Source: Agroathelia rolfsii
Lineage: Eukaryota > Basidiomycota > Agaricomycetes > Amylocorticiales > Amylocorticiaceae
Length of the DNA: 64,000 nt
Assembly (NCBI GenBank): GCA_018343915.1
Contig: JABRWF010000007.1
Coordinates: 2,356,001-2,420,000 of the forward strand
Direction of reading: 5' to 3'
Shown here piece by piece: positions 21,928 through 34,426 of this stretch. The notes under the pieces were generated by a model. The model did not search any database, had not been told where the DNA came from, and worked only from the letters and a program-made list of their open reading frames with translations. Position 1 is the stretch's first letter. Each line of letters opens with the position of its first letter. Both the position numbers and the translations under genes were made by a program.

Positions 21928-23953
21928 ATGCCCGAGCCCGGCAGCGACATTATGGTTGTAGGAGCATTTGTCCTGGAAGCATTCCTTTATGGTAAATCTT
22001 AATCCACAGGGTAACACCATCCTTAGAAGATATATTTGAACTAACTGGCTGGTATAAGGCATCTATCTCATCCTTTTTGGCTATGCAATGTGTTTTGTCT
22101 GGAATCGTCGACAAAATAGTACTCGAAGAACCATAGTTGCGACAGGCATTACACTTTGTCTTTTGTTTGCGCTGGCAACAACCCACATGATTGTGTCGCT
22201 CTTTGAGCTCTTCCTTCATGTTCTCACTGCTTCTGGCCGGTACTTTTACTATTCTGGGAGCACCATCTATGTAACTGTGGTCACAAAAAGCATTTGGGCT
22301 TCAATTACAATTGTGGCCGATAGTTTTATTGTGAGTAGATCGAAGAGATAGTTTGGTTCTGGCATCTTGTCAAGGGTACACTCCTTGACTTGACTAAATT
22401 GTAGGTCAACACCCACAAATTAATACAAATTCAATAAGTGCCCTTCTTAACGTGTTAAGTCTTACGAAGTACCCAAATATGAGCTTTCCCACAGATACTA
22501 CGCCCTTGATTTTATTAAAGGGGAGCCGGGTACTCGGTTATCTCACACTTGTTCGATGCTCTTAGAGGTTCACACACACACAGTAAGGGGGATTTGCACC
22601 ACCCACAAGTAAGAGAGGGGAGAGAGAGAGAGGGGGGATGCTAGGACGAAGGGCCTAGGCCTATGAGTAAATACCCTGAAGGCGAAGTTTATTAGCAATC
22701 TACTTTAAAATGGAATACAAACTTTTGTTTACTTGCCTGAAGGCGAAGAGGTCGAAGCTAAGCTCTTCAGGACAAGTTACATGCACTATATATACTACTA
22801 CTGAATGGTCTGTGCGCAGCATTAATGGTCTGTGCGCAGAGGGAGATAGAAGCATAGTTGTGGCAATGCAGGGGAAGATCTTTTAACCTAACTCCACTGG
22901 GCATCCGTGTGGAGATCCGTTTCCGGACCGGTACCGGTAACCGCTAGGAATTGATCAGGGAGGGAAGTCTATGTTCCTAGGCTGTGCATGATGGTGAAAT
23001 AGAAGTATGCGCAGCCCCGAGATTACTCCTGTGACGTGCGGCTTGGTGCACGTGAGGGCCAATCACATGACCACTGCACTGCCCACAGTCCACGCCCTAA
23101 AGGGTAATTCTTATAAGAAAAATAAGGAAAAGAAAAGAAAATGCAATAACTAATTAAATAATGGTCCAAATAATACAAGAAAATAACCGAAAAATCGGCG
23201 AAAATTCCCTTCTCATGACACATCTGGTTGTAATTCAGTCAATTCTAGGCCTGGAGGTGTTGGGTACTTTGGGGTCAACAATCATGGATCATTCCCACAT
23301 TTGTTTTATTAGAGATGTCATTTGTTGGTAAGATCTACAATGACACAGTTGATATAGTTTCTCTCTGACTTATATTAGTTTGTGCTATAGGTCACACATT
23401 AGCAGTTTTGCGACCACCATCCGAAACTTCACTCAACGCTGCTGTTGTGGCCTGGTACATATGGCTAAACGTCATATCTCTTTCCATCAATATATTAGCG
23501 TCAGGCCTAATCTCATTCCGTATCTATCAAGCTGGACACCAAATCACTCGTGTCAATAGCTATGCCTGTGCAAAAAGATATCGAAGTTTGCTATGGATAT
23601 ACCTAGAATCTGGAAGCATATATCCTACCGTGTTGATAATTACTATCCCCTTATACGTCACACAGTCACCCTTCAGATGGCTTATGATGACGGTCAATAC
23701 CCAACTCTGTGGTATAATGCCCACACTCATGGTCGTTGCCATCTTATCAACTGGAAAGTCACTGTCAGAAAGTAGAGCGACGACTCCGCATAATAATGGA
23801 ACTTCCAACTCATGTATCATGCTTACCGGTGTACAATCCCAGCCTCAACTGGGAAATATCGACGATTTCGGAACTGTGGAAGGCCTGCCTCAACTTACGG
23901 AAATAGAAGATGAATTAGAAATAAAAAGTTCATGTCGTATAGGAACGGTATAG
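21928..23953 (+). CDS. Seven-transmembrane basidiomycete membrane protein (7TM-2)
   Basis: Paralogue of 7TM-1. Four exons join in frame: 21928-21991, 22059-22330, 23249-23327 and 23391-23953 (325 aa). It starts MPEPGSDIMVVGAFVLEAFL. Family marks: the first helix ending FLYG across intron 1, then YLILFGYAM, ADSFI, WRCWVLWGQQSWIIPTFVLL, LASGLISFRIYQAG, and a hydrophobic block near LLWIYLESGSIYPTVLIITI. The tail is polar and acidic. Exon 3 is 79 nt in the same phase as exon 4 of 7TM-1 (also 79 nt), which supports both models. Intron 2 is 918 bp, far longer than the others, and holds an LTR-like insertion. Role unknown. Confidence 0.75.
22404..23221 (-). mobile_element. Putative solo LTR or other insertion inside intron 2 of 7TM-2
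   Basis: It fills an otherwise short intron. Read on the minus strand it starts TGTCATGAG and ends CCTACA (TG...CA). A TATA-like string (GTATATATAG) lies mid-way and an AATAAA about 100 bp further on, the order expected of U3-R-U5. A small duplication (AATGGTCTGTGCGCAG, twice, near 22800-22840) is present. No clear 5-bp target duplication was found, so the class is uncertain. Confidence 0.4.
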
Positions 23954-25937
23954 GTCCACTAGGCCAATATCTACCCATGGCATGCTTTGACTATTGTACC
24001 AAACCTATCTGTTAGCAATTCTCTTAGTCTCTTCCAAAGTTACATTGGTGTCGTTTTTGTAAAAAGATATTCTGTTAGAGGATGTCCCATAATCGAGCCC
24101 GATACTATACACTCCATTTTTGATTCCTTTACTTGCCCGTGTATTTACCTCACTTTCTAATCCAGTTCTCAATGTCTATCTTATATTCTTGGCCAAATTT
24201 CGCTAACATTTGCTTAAATTAGAATAAGGAATTGAAGTATACAGAATATAGCAATTCGCTGCACAACGTATAGATAAGATTTGCACTTGTTTGATATCTG
24301 GTCTGCATTAGCATTTAGCTGTAAATACGTAAAAAACATCCACTAAATGATTAAGATATATTGGTAAATACAGACCAATCTTGCTGGGCGACGGGATCGA
24401 CTAGTCAAGCTCGGAGCTAATTTGCATCCCCTATTCTTCTGTCTCCAAATTACCAGGTTGTTTTGTAGAGGATTCTGAGAGAGCGAAACCAAATACGTCT
24501 ATGGAAATACTGACGCCGACGGCGCCTAGGTTGTGTCAGTGGCACAAATGGCACATGCCAGTGTTACCTATGTAGTGTGCTATTTTACTATGATGAGTGC
24601 GGAGGCAACAAAGTCCAAATAGGAATTTGATTTTCTGTAGCTTCTTTTCCGAAGTTTTATTTCTAAAATTGGTTCTAAACGCAGCAAACAATTTATACAG
24701 TTGATTGTGATGGGGTGCATATTTGGATAGCAAACAGTGAGATGTAAGACTCAGGATGACGCCATACATTTCGTTGTGGTAAAACAACCTACGATTAAGT
24801 AGGTGGCACTGCTGCATACTAGCATCCAGCGATGGTGGGTTCCAAATGTCAGGGAGAAGAAACGTTTCCTATTGCATGCAGGGGTGGCCTTTTATCAACA
24901 AGGTTCAACTGGGGGAAACAGTTGTATTCCTTCTCATGGGGTTTTGAGACTTTGCGAAAGGCTTGAATGGCTAGCTTAAAGCCTGAGATGTGTCATGGTG
25001 AAAGCGTCACTGCTGCTGCCTGTGCAGCTCGAGGTATTGATGACGCAGTTCAATATAGGGAAAGTACTTTTTTGATTACTTAGTCACTCGGTGTGATAGT
25101 AAAGCTTTGAAAAAGCCAACGAGTGGTATTGGGAGTAGTGTGGAAGAGTGAGAGTATCACTACACTACTATACTGACTTGCGCATGACTTTCACAGTTTT
25201 TTATAGCCAAAAAATATGAGCCGCTAGGATAAAAATAAAGACCCAAGAGGAAAAGGAGAATAAAAACAAGCTTCTCATGACAGAGACAAAGCATTAACAA
25301 ATTCAAAAGCTATAATAAGTCTTTGCTCATCACCAATATATCCAGGTCTTCATTTGGAATCAGAGGGCCACTTGAGCAGCCAATATATCTTTATCACTGA
25401 AAGTCTCTCGTAGGCAGCTTAGAGTTGAAGAAATTATGGAGGACAAGCTGCGGGATAAGGTCATGCAGATACCAGCGTTGTGGCAAGTAGAAATGGGCAT
25501 GGTGGATAGTTTGTAAAAGCCCTGTCGGTGGCCAGGATGTAGAATGAAAAGCTTCAATTAATAGCAGGAATGACGAGTAATAGAATATAGCTCAAATAAA
25601 AAAACGGATAGAGGTGCAAGGGTACAGGTTGTTGATCACATAAGAGCCACTGAAAGGCAGCATCGTAATGTGCATGACTCGGACTTATTTGAATCCAGTC
25701 CAGTATTACCGGGCTTAACCTTGTGACCGAATAACTGTTGTGTTCAGCTGTGTTCAATCCATTCTTGCTCTTGCACACTAAAGAACAGTATTGCAATAAG
25801 AGATTAATGTATGTAATATACGTATATGACTGAAAACCCGAGGTTGTATGTGAAAACATCCCATCAACCATGCACAAATTGTATGTACATTATGATACGA
25901 ATATGCATAGGCACCATCTCTACCGACTAGAACGCAG
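23954..25937. other. Intergenic region in spacer
   Basis: About 2 kb, AT-rich. No gene or clear repeat was recognised. Confidence 0.5.
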
Positions 25938-26570
25938 ATGCTAATTCAGGCTCTCCATAGTCTTCATCTTTGGGATCCATCGATAGACAACGGCGACATT
26001 TACCTCAAAGGGCCAAGATCACGACATCGGCAGGGATTACCAGTTCCTCATCTAGTGGTATTCATGACCGCATGAGGTCCCTATAGAAATTACTGGCCTC
26101 GCGTATCGTCTCCCTATAGCTTGCGAGCACAGAAGCCACAACGGTGCCAAGAAACACTTGGTCATCAAGCTCAACACCCCCTGCATACAGCTCAAAGCAT
26201 ACGATGTCCATATCCTCCGAATGGCGTTCCATATGCTGGTCATCTGTACACCGAAGTTCGGACAGACGCGTCATCATCCTTTCCGTCCTAGCTGGTGTAC
26301 ATACGCCAAAATCCAGCTCAAGGGCTGTGAGGAAATCGCAGAGCTGGTTTATGCTGGGGATGTATTTGTATGCATTGAGGTAGGAATGAGAGCAAGAGCA
26401 ATGTCAAAAATCTCTCCATGTAGGAGACGTTGTTCATTGTTGGATGGTGAATTGTAGACGAATAAATCCCCTTTGAGTCCACTTTCGATAACTGCACCTT
26501 TGACAAGGGCATCCCACTAGAAGTAATTGACGCCATCTTTGTGCAGTTTGGGCACCTCGTAGAATGCACA
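25938..26570 (-). pseudogene. Degenerate coding remnant, possibly retrotransposon Gag-related
   Basis: On the minus strand, 26450-26565 reads YEVPKLHKDGVNYF, a stop, then WDALVKGAVIESG, which is the start pattern of Copia-type Gag proteins. Further on, about 26360-26062 stays open for roughly 100 codons (INQLCDFLTALELDFGVC, then FELYAGGVELDDQVFLGTVV). These stretches lie in different frames, and no clear set of splice sites joins them. It could also be a diverged host gene. Confidence 0.3.
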
Positions 26571-26858
26571 TAGAGGTGTAATGAATCGTGACGTTAGTCT
26601 AGGATTTGGTTCTGTAGGTATCCACGCGGGCATGTCGCACGGCTCATTTTGAAAACTAGTTAAAATTCAGAGCCGAGCAGATTTCACTTGCAGTCTACTA
26701 GTTTAGAATATAGGAAAGAGCAGTAGTATTTGCTAGTACATGGGCTGCAAAAAACAGACGCTGGATGGTCAAGAAGTCGTGGTATTGGAAGGTGGTGCGG
26801 GGCCACCTAGTAGACCAGTAGGTCCAAGGGTAGGAGCGACCCTAAAGGGGTCACATGA

Positions 26859-27675
26859 GGGCACCAGGGAATCCAAGGCAATGACCGCGTCGATACACTT
26901 GCAAAAGAAGCTGCAAGAGGAGGTGCCAACCCTATATTCCATGCATCTATATCATGGGCACGCGAGAAAGCCAAAGCCACTGCACTTAAAGATTGGCGCT
27001 CGGAATGGGCTACCCTTCCCCACAACAACCTAGCTGCCATAGCTCTTCGCACACCACCTTCCACTAAACTCACCCCTTTCCACCGCAACTTTAGCGGCCG
27101 TCGGGATGTACACACCCGAATAATCCAAACTATCCTAGCTCATTGCTTTGGGGGTGACTACTATGCTCGCTTCATTCCCTCTGAGTCAGTTCTATGCCCA
27201 TGCGACAACACTACTTTCCAAACACGTGACCACATTATTGCTGACTGCCCCCTCTATGATAGTCAACGACACTACATTGTTAAGGCCTCTAGCAGCCTCT
27301 CCTCCCTAATTATCCTCAGTACACACAAAGGCCTTACAGCACTAGCGAAGTTTGTATCGGGCTCAAATGCCTTTACAAAACTTGCTAGATCAACCCTACA
27401 ATAAAAATGCCCTCAATTTTTCCACCAAAGCAGGAAATTCATTTGTTAACACCCCCCAATCTTTAACTATATATTTACCCCTCTCCTCCCTCCTTTGTCA
27501 ATTACCTCAACACAATTAACTGGTCTGCTAACCTTTCCAGTATCTCCATTATAATAACCCTTATGCCACTACACACCATACTTCCCTATACTGCATAACT
27601 TACACTATAGCCTTTACGACACCGTAGTTTGTTTTTAGTACATGATGCGGTATATAAACGTATAAAAAAAAGGGG
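26859..27675 (+). mobile_element. 5'-truncated LINE with RNase H end and C-terminal zinc motif
   Basis: From 26859 an open frame without an ATG runs to the TAA at 27402-27404. It begins with the last RNase H motif (GHQGIQGNDRVDTLAKEA) and ends with the C-terminal Cys/His motif of fungal LINEs (CPCDNTTFQTRDHIIADCPL), then GLTALAKFVSGSNAFTKLAR. A 3' UTR follows and ends in GTATATAAACGTATA plus a short A-run. GGTCACATGA lies directly upstream (26849-26858), and a one-base variant of it (GGTTACATGA) lies directly downstream at 27676-27685. Confidence 0.85.
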
Positions 27676-27685
27676 GGTTACATGA

Positions 27686-27790
27686 TTACCCTCCACACTT
27701 CCCTTACTATTTAACCCTACTTCTCAACTACTTACACCGTAGTTTGTCTTCAGTACATGATACGGTATACAAACGTAATTGAAAAAAAAA
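27686..27790 (+). mobile_element. Second, very short LINE 3' end
   Basis: About 105 bp matching only the LINE 3' UTR (ACTTACACCGTAGTTTGTCT, then ACATGATACGGTATACAAAC) and ending in nine As. It is bounded by GGTTACATGA (27676-27685) and GGTCACATGA (27791-27800). It is thus a second insertion into the same 10-bp target as the LINE before it. Confidence 0.8.
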
Positions 27791-27950
27791 GGTCACATGA
27801 TGAGGTTAGATTATTGCGTGATAGCTTAGTATTTAGGGCCGTGTGGCTACCTCATACACCTACATCTGTACTTGTACCGTACTACAATGGTTATTCACTC
27901 GTGTTAGGTCCTCTAGGATCTCTTTGGGAGGCCCCCAGGGCCTCTCCACT

Positions 27951-28664
27951 AGACACAGAGAAAAATTGAGGCACGGGGTCGCACAGTCACATTGGAGACA
28001 CATTCAAGTTGTCCTATCCGGACATGACTCAGATATTACAAGGTACTATTTAAGTTAGTCCGGCGTATCGCAAGCATTTAGTTGCACCTTTGCTTCCGTT
28101 CACTTGAAATCCCAACTTGAAGTAAGTCGAAGACTACAGTGCAAGATAGGCACTTTGCAATGACATCTATGTCTCGCCACTAAGGCATGATCATGCAAAA
28201 CTTCTGCTCGGAATTCAATGGGATAGTAATTAAGGGTGTACAACAATTTTCTCAGGTAGATCTAATAGGTGTAACCTAAGAAAAAGAGAATCCGTCCTTC
28301 GCTAGCCAAGTTTTAGGCTGATTGCAACTTTTCGGAGCAAACTATAGCCCCCAAAAATCACACGAGTTATTTTATACAATGACTATATAGCCTAGAGAGG
28401 TATTAGCGATCTAATCCGACATTTAAGTGCTTCCAAACTCGATTGATATGTTCCCTAGCATTCTTGTGTTGTTGGTGTACTATCGGTTGGCAGTTTGCTA
28501 GGTTAGCCTGATATATAGGTGTTATCTATGCCATTCGAGACACTGTTAGAGAGGTAAGGCAGTATTTCAAAGGTGCTGATGTATAATGATATCATGGGTA
28601 GAAACATTTGTTGGATTTATGGATATTCTTGTAACATTCATCAGAGCGAGGCGAGAGGGACAAT
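27951..28664. other. Intergenic region downstream of AKR-R4
   Basis: AT-rich sequence. No gene was recognised. Confidence 0.5.
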
Positions 28665-30168
28665 TCACAGCTCCGGTGTATCTTCAAACAAAAACACCGA
28701 GATTCCAGGAGGATACCTTTCGCCATTGGCCGCATCAGCTGTATCGGCGGTGGCACGAACTTCAGCCAGATCCTCCGCTGTCAGTTTGATCTTCAAAGCT
28801 CCCAAGTTCTCTTTCAGGTACTGTTAAACAAACACAGATAATCAGATTTCAGTTATCAATAAAGAATTGTGTATCTGTTCGAAGAACGTACCTTGCTCTT
28901 GCGAGTGCCCGGGATGGGGATGATATCATCACCCTGCTCAAGGAGGAAGGCGAGGGCGACTTGGCCAGCTGTAGCATTGTGTTTCTCGCCAATCTTCTTC
29001 AAGCCATCTGCGAGCTTGAGAATGTTGGGGAAGTTCTCAGCAGAATATCTGTGTGAGTGATATCATACATTTACAATATGCTTGAAAGGATTTCAATATT
29101 TCGCCAACCGAGGGACCATCCTCCGGAAATCGCCTTCTTCGAAATCATCTGGACTCTTCTGTGGAACGACATGGGTAATGCATGAATTAACTTGAAAGCT
29201 TATGTAAAAGCAACTTTTCTATGACTTACGTATTGACCTGTAATTAAACCACGACCAAGAGGAGAATAAGCAACGACAGCAACACCGAGCTCACGAGCGG
29301 TTTTAAGAAGAGCGATCTTCTCGTCCTCGATATCGAGTGTGAAAGGGGAATATTCGACCTGGAGAGCAGCGATGGGATGGATGGCATGCGCACGACGTAA
29401 AGTGGCGGCGGAGCACTCCGAGAGGCCAAGATATTTCACCTTGCCGGCTCTGTAGTGATATATTTAAATATCTTAGGGGACTGTTATTATGACTTAACAC
29501 ATACTTGACCAGTTCTGCCATAGCACCGATAGTTTTCTGTAAGAGGGATCAATATGAGCTAGATAATTCTCTACATTGACATGTAATAAGCCAACCTCGA
29601 TGGGGACAGTTTTATCCGCTCTATGCATGTAATAGAGATCCACATAATCGATACCCAAGCGGGACAACGACTTGTTGATTGCCTGATGAACGTACTCGGG
29701 ATCGCCATTGACAATGCGACCATTGGGAAACTGGCCTATTGCAAACTTGGTAGCCAAAAAGACCTGATGACGCTTTCCAGATCTCTTGAACCTGGAAAAT
29801 ACCCAAATTTTGCCTGAGCATCATAGCCATAAATGAGTACTCAGAATATGTTGACCATTTCCCCAAAAGATCTTCGCTATCTCCATAGATATCTGCCGAG
29901 TCCCAGTAGTTGCATCCACTTGCAAGTACCTCATCCAAGAACTGTGATGTGTGTACCAGTGATTTATCAGCATTTTTGAAGCATGATCATCAGTTTATAA
30001 GCGTGGATGTCTAGTATCACCAGGACTCGCACTAGCACGTACGCTCAATCTTGTCTCATCGTCATCGATTTGACCATAGAAGGCCGAGAGACCCATGGTT
30101 CCAAATCCGATGGCAGCGATGGACTCATTGCCTATCTTGCGCGTTGGAAGAGTAGTGGACAAAGGCAT
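28665..30168 (-). CDS. Aldo-keto reductase, AKR13/YakC-like (AKR-R4), intact partner of L4
   Basis: The 5' part (30168 down to 29248) is in the right arm and identical to L4: [64 protein letters not shown]. The 3' part lies in the spacer and, unlike L4, is undamaged: [43 protein letters not shown] and [20 protein letters not shown]. It ends [17 protein letters not shown]. All splice sites are present. Introns of the 3' part are close to those of L3/R3. The gene is thus a mosaic of an L4-type 5' part and an L3-like 3' part, and probably codes for a working enzyme. Confidence 0.9.
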
Positions 30169-30583
30169 GTTGGATAGACTTGATTGCTCGAGGGGTCATA
30201 TACTTGAAGTGTTGGTTATCGATGACTTTTCTTTTGCGGTATTTATAGGTCTTGAAAGCTCCTTTTTCGCCGCTGATGCACCCACTCATGACCGAGTTTT
30301 GAATTCCTTCCTGAGCATATCTAGCTATGGGGATTGTATGCCTCACACAAGAGAATCTATTAACATTGTGTATAAGTTCCAAAACTGAGCCTCCCTTTCT
30401 CCGCGCCATTTGGACTCAGTCACCTCTTCAATAGATATTATCCATTTATTAGTGTTCAGTTACCCACTCTGATTCCGTATCGGCACGTTCAAATGAACTT
30501 ACTAAGTAGTGGACCGGTAGGTCCGAGGGTAGGAGTGACCCCGGGGTAGACACGTGATAGGTTTGGGGGATCACGGGATTAGC

Positions 30584-31137
30584 TTTTTTTTTTTTTTTTT
30601 TTTTAATTACATTTGTATACCGCATCATGTACTGAAGAAAAACTACGGTATAAGTAGTTGAGAAGTAGGGTAAGATAGTAAGGGAAGTATGGAGGGTAAT
30701 AGCATAGGGAAATTTAGGAGAGTTGAAACCGCATATAAAATGGCCAGCTAGATATAACCAAGAGAGGGAAAAGAAAAATAAGGCCAAGAAAACAGCACAA
30801 AGCCGAGAAATAAAACAAAGCTGATCAAACAAAAACAAAAACAAAAAACCAAGAAAACAGAACAAAGCTGAGAAAACACAACAAAGCAGATAATTGCATA
30901 GAGTGAAAAAGATATGGGAAAAATAACAACGAGCCAATGGGTAGGGGTTGTATAGCGTCAGGGAGTTTTGCAAAGGCATTTGAACCTGACACAAATTTTG
31001 CGAGTGCTTCAAGGCCTTTGCGAGTGCCTAGGACGAGTGGGATGGAGAAGCCATTTAAGGCCTCAACAATGTGGTGTCGCTGACTATCATAGAGAGGGCA
31101 GTCAGCAATAATGTGTTCACATGTTTGGAGGGTGAAA
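30584..31137 (-). mobile_element. 5'-truncated LINE, mirror copy
   Basis: Mirror of 17159-17713, with the same 12-bp target duplication (30572-30583 and 31138-31149) and an A-run of 21 instead of 22. Confidence 0.9.
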
Positions 31138-31442
31138 CACGGGATTAGCTTAGTATTTAGGGCCGTGTGACAACCTCATCTACCTGCATCCGTACTTGTA
31201 CCGTACCATGACGGTTATCCACTTGTGTTATGTCCTCTTGGATCCCGTTGGGAAGCCGACAGGGCCTCTACAGTAGTAAATGACCAAAGTCACACTGGTA
31301 TATGGTCATAACGAGTTGGTTGTGGTCAAGGTGCAATCATTGTGAATATGTCAATCCTACAACGATTTTATAGATATGCATATTCATAGATTTATAGATT
31401 TGCTACCCGTAATACTCAATGAAGCGAGGTAATAGGAACCAT

Positions 31443-32970
31443 TCACAGCTCCGGTGTGTCCGCAAACAAGTTTTCTGACATACCAGGAGGATATCTTTCG
31501 CCATTGGCTGCGTCAGCTGCTTTGGCAGTGGCACGAACTTCAGCCAGATCCTCAGCTGTCAGTTTGATCTTCAAAGCTCCCAAGTTCTCTTTCAGGTACT
31601 GTTAAACAAACACAGATAATCAGCTTTCGGTTATGAATAAATAACTGTGTATCTATTCAAAGAACGTACCTTGCTCTTGCGAGTGCCCGGGATGGGGATG
31701 ATATCATCACCCTGCTCAAGGAGGAAGGCGAGGGCGACTTGGCCAGCTGTAGCATTGTGTTTCTCGCCAATCTTCTTCAAGCCATCTGCGAGCTTGAGAA
31801 TGTTGGGGAAGTTCTCCGCAGAATATCTGTGTGAGTGATATCATACATTTACAATATGCTTGAAAGGATGCCAGCATTCTACTAACCGAGAAACCATCCT
31901 CCGGAAATCACTTTCTTCAAAGTCATCTGGGCTCTTCTGTATAACGGTATGGATAATATAAGAATGCGGTTATAATGCATCTACAATCACTTTCCTGTGA
32001 CTTACGTATTGACCTGTGATTAGACCACGACCAAGAGGTGAATATGCAACAACCGTAATGCCAAGTTCACGAGCGGTCTTGAGAAGAGCGATCTTCTCAT
32101 CCTCGATATCAAGTGTGAACGGCGAGTATTCAACTTGGAGGGCAGCGATGGGGTGGACCGCATGTGCACGGCGCAAAGTAGCAGCTGAACATTCCGAGAG
32201 GCCGAGATATTTCACCTTGCCGGCTCTATAGTGACATATTTGAGTATCAAAGGGAATCGTTATTATGGTGTGGCACATACTTGACGAGTTCTGCCATGGC
32301 GCCGACAGTTTTCTGTTGGATAGATGAATGTGAGCGAAACAACTTCCTCGTTGTTGACGTGCAATGAGCCAACCTCGATGGGGACAGTTTTATCCGCTCT
32401 GTGCATGTAATAGAGATCCACATAATCGATGCCCAAGCGGGACAATGACTTGTTGATTGCCTGATGAACGTACTCGGGATCGCCGTTGATAAAGCGATTA
32501 TTAGGAAACTGGCCAAAGGCAAACTTGGTGGCCAAAAAGACCTGATCGCGCTTGCCGGATCTCTTAAACCTAAGTAAAACAAACAAACAAACAAACAATA
32601 AAAGTGTTGCGTAAGTATCATAGCATTGAACGGGAAACCAAAACATGCTGACCATTTTGACAAAAGATCTTCGCTATCTCCATAGATATCTGCAGAATCC
32701 CAGTAGTTGCATCCGCTCGCAAGTACCTCATCTAAGAACTGTGATGTATATGCCAGTAAATCGTCAGTATTTTCGAGGTATAATCATCATTAGCGTATAA
32801 GGGTGGGAATGCAAGTGACTGGCAGTATCTGGACTATTACTTACGTTCAACCTTGTCTCATCGTCATCGACTTGACCATAAAAGGCCGAGAGACCCATAG
32901 TGCCAAATCCGATGGCAGCGATGGACTCATTGCCTATCTTGCGCGTCGGAAGAGTGGTAGACAAAGGCAT
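31443..32970 (-). CDS. Aldo-keto reductase, AKR13/YakC-like (AKR-R3), mirror of L3
   Basis: Mirror copy of AKR-L3 within the right arm. Eight exons, start [20 protein letters not shown] at 32970, stop at 31443-31445. No difference from L3 was found, in either the coding or the intron stretches compared. The promoter is also mirrored (TATATAAA at 33034-33041). Two such copies would double the dose of one enzyme if both are real. Confidence 0.93.
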
Positions 32971-33519
32971 GTTGGTTGGACTTGACTGCTTGAGGATTTT
33001 TGTGTTTGGACCATTTGCTACTGATTACTCTTCTTTATATAGGCCTTGTTTATTTATATTTTCCTGTCGATGTACCCACCCACATCCGATTTTAAGCCCT
33101 GAATGTGTATTCTACTGCGGGGATCCCACCTCTCATACAAGAAAGGAAACGTGTTAATTCCGAAACTGAAGTCCTCCCCGCCATTGAGATCACTCATTCA
33201 ATAGATATTAACAGCTTCAGTGGCGTTACCCACTCCGATTCCGCATCGGTATGTCCAAAACAATGAATGACAAGTACTATGTGATCACACCAAATTCATT
33301 ATAGCAGAGATTAATTTGTGGACAACGGAAGTACGGACAACGGCTTCATATAGACTCAAGGAGGATGACGTAAGAGTGTGCATCTACGAGTCTAAACCAT
33401 AATCGATGCATGATCTAGTGCAACGATGATGCATGTGGCAGCATGTCATCCTCTGGCTAGGTGGCTGTTTAGGTAACCTTAGTATCAGTATTTATTATAT
33501 GATTGCATGCATAACTAGC

Positions 33520-33598
33520 GGTCCTGTAGCCCAACGGTATTGAATCAGATCTCTGATCAATATATTCGGTTTATGCAGGATTAAATCCTGCCAGGATC
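33520..33598 (+). tRNA. tRNA-like sequence, mirror copy
   Basis: Mirror of 14698-14776. Good acceptor stem and T-arm, but a broken D-stem and no clean anticodon loop. Probably a pseudogene. Confidence 0.35.
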
Positions 33599-34426
33599 TT
33601 TTTATTATCACGACCGTTTTCTCCACTTGAATCAAGAATCCAAGTCCGAGTCATGGGAGGCCCACTGGTATGCTACATGTGGCCGCAGCTCCCGCCTTTC
33701 TTTAGGAGTTCAAGGCAAATTGCGTATTACAATCGCGAGGTCCGAAAATTTATTATCTTTGACACTTGGGCGACCTAAAGCTACGGTTGGCATACTTATT
33801 ACTGCTACCCATACTTTTGATGGTGACTTCATAAAACACAGCAACTTGAAGTTTTTTGATTGAAGGGGCAGTATTATTAGATTCTAAACCGAAGAAGAAA
33901 TTTTAACGTGTGCATAAAAGGTGAGCAATCCTGATGGATAAAATTTGCAGCTTCAAACACAGTAGATAGTTGACGCATAAATGTTGGAGATAATATTGAT
34001 CTATCCTAATTCCCAAATTTCTGATACTGACAATAAATTAAAGGCACTCGAACTCATTTTTTTAATTTCCCAGAAGAATTATAAGGAGCAAAGGCTATCA
34101 TAGACAATGTCTACGCCTGATCGCCAGGTAATCAGCGCTAATCAGCATCTGCACTTATTAGCCACAAATCACCATTTTCTCCAGTCATGTCAACAAGCTG
34201 ATATGGTCCTGCTTGATTGAGGCAGAGGGAGATTATATGCTATCATTGAAAAGAAGTCGTTGATATATTTTACTCTGTATGTAGCACAGGTAAACCAAGT
34301 ATGAAACTAAACTGATTAAAAGTTGCAATTCAAGATCTTAAAGTCCGCGACTACGAGACGCTATCATTATCTCTCGCATACAAACAAGCCGTAATATCGT
34401 CAACAGGACGAGGTAAAGAAACTGTT

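Larger units (their letters stand above)
26806..27950 (+). repeat. Dispersed repeat X, copy 2 (split by LINE insertions)
   Basis: 26806-26858 and 27791-27950 together match repeat X of the arms, in the same orientation as the right arm. Shared strings include GTAGGTCCAAGGGTAGGAG-like sequence, TTAGTATTTAGGGCCGTGTG and GTACTTGTACCGTAC. The intervening 26859-27790 is LINE sequence. Confidence 0.65.

Noticed and set aside
23249..23275. Right end of an LTR (TGTTGGGTACTT...GGTCAACA)
   Set aside because: This stretch is the coding exon WRCWVLWGQQ of the 7-TM gene; any LTR must end before 23249.
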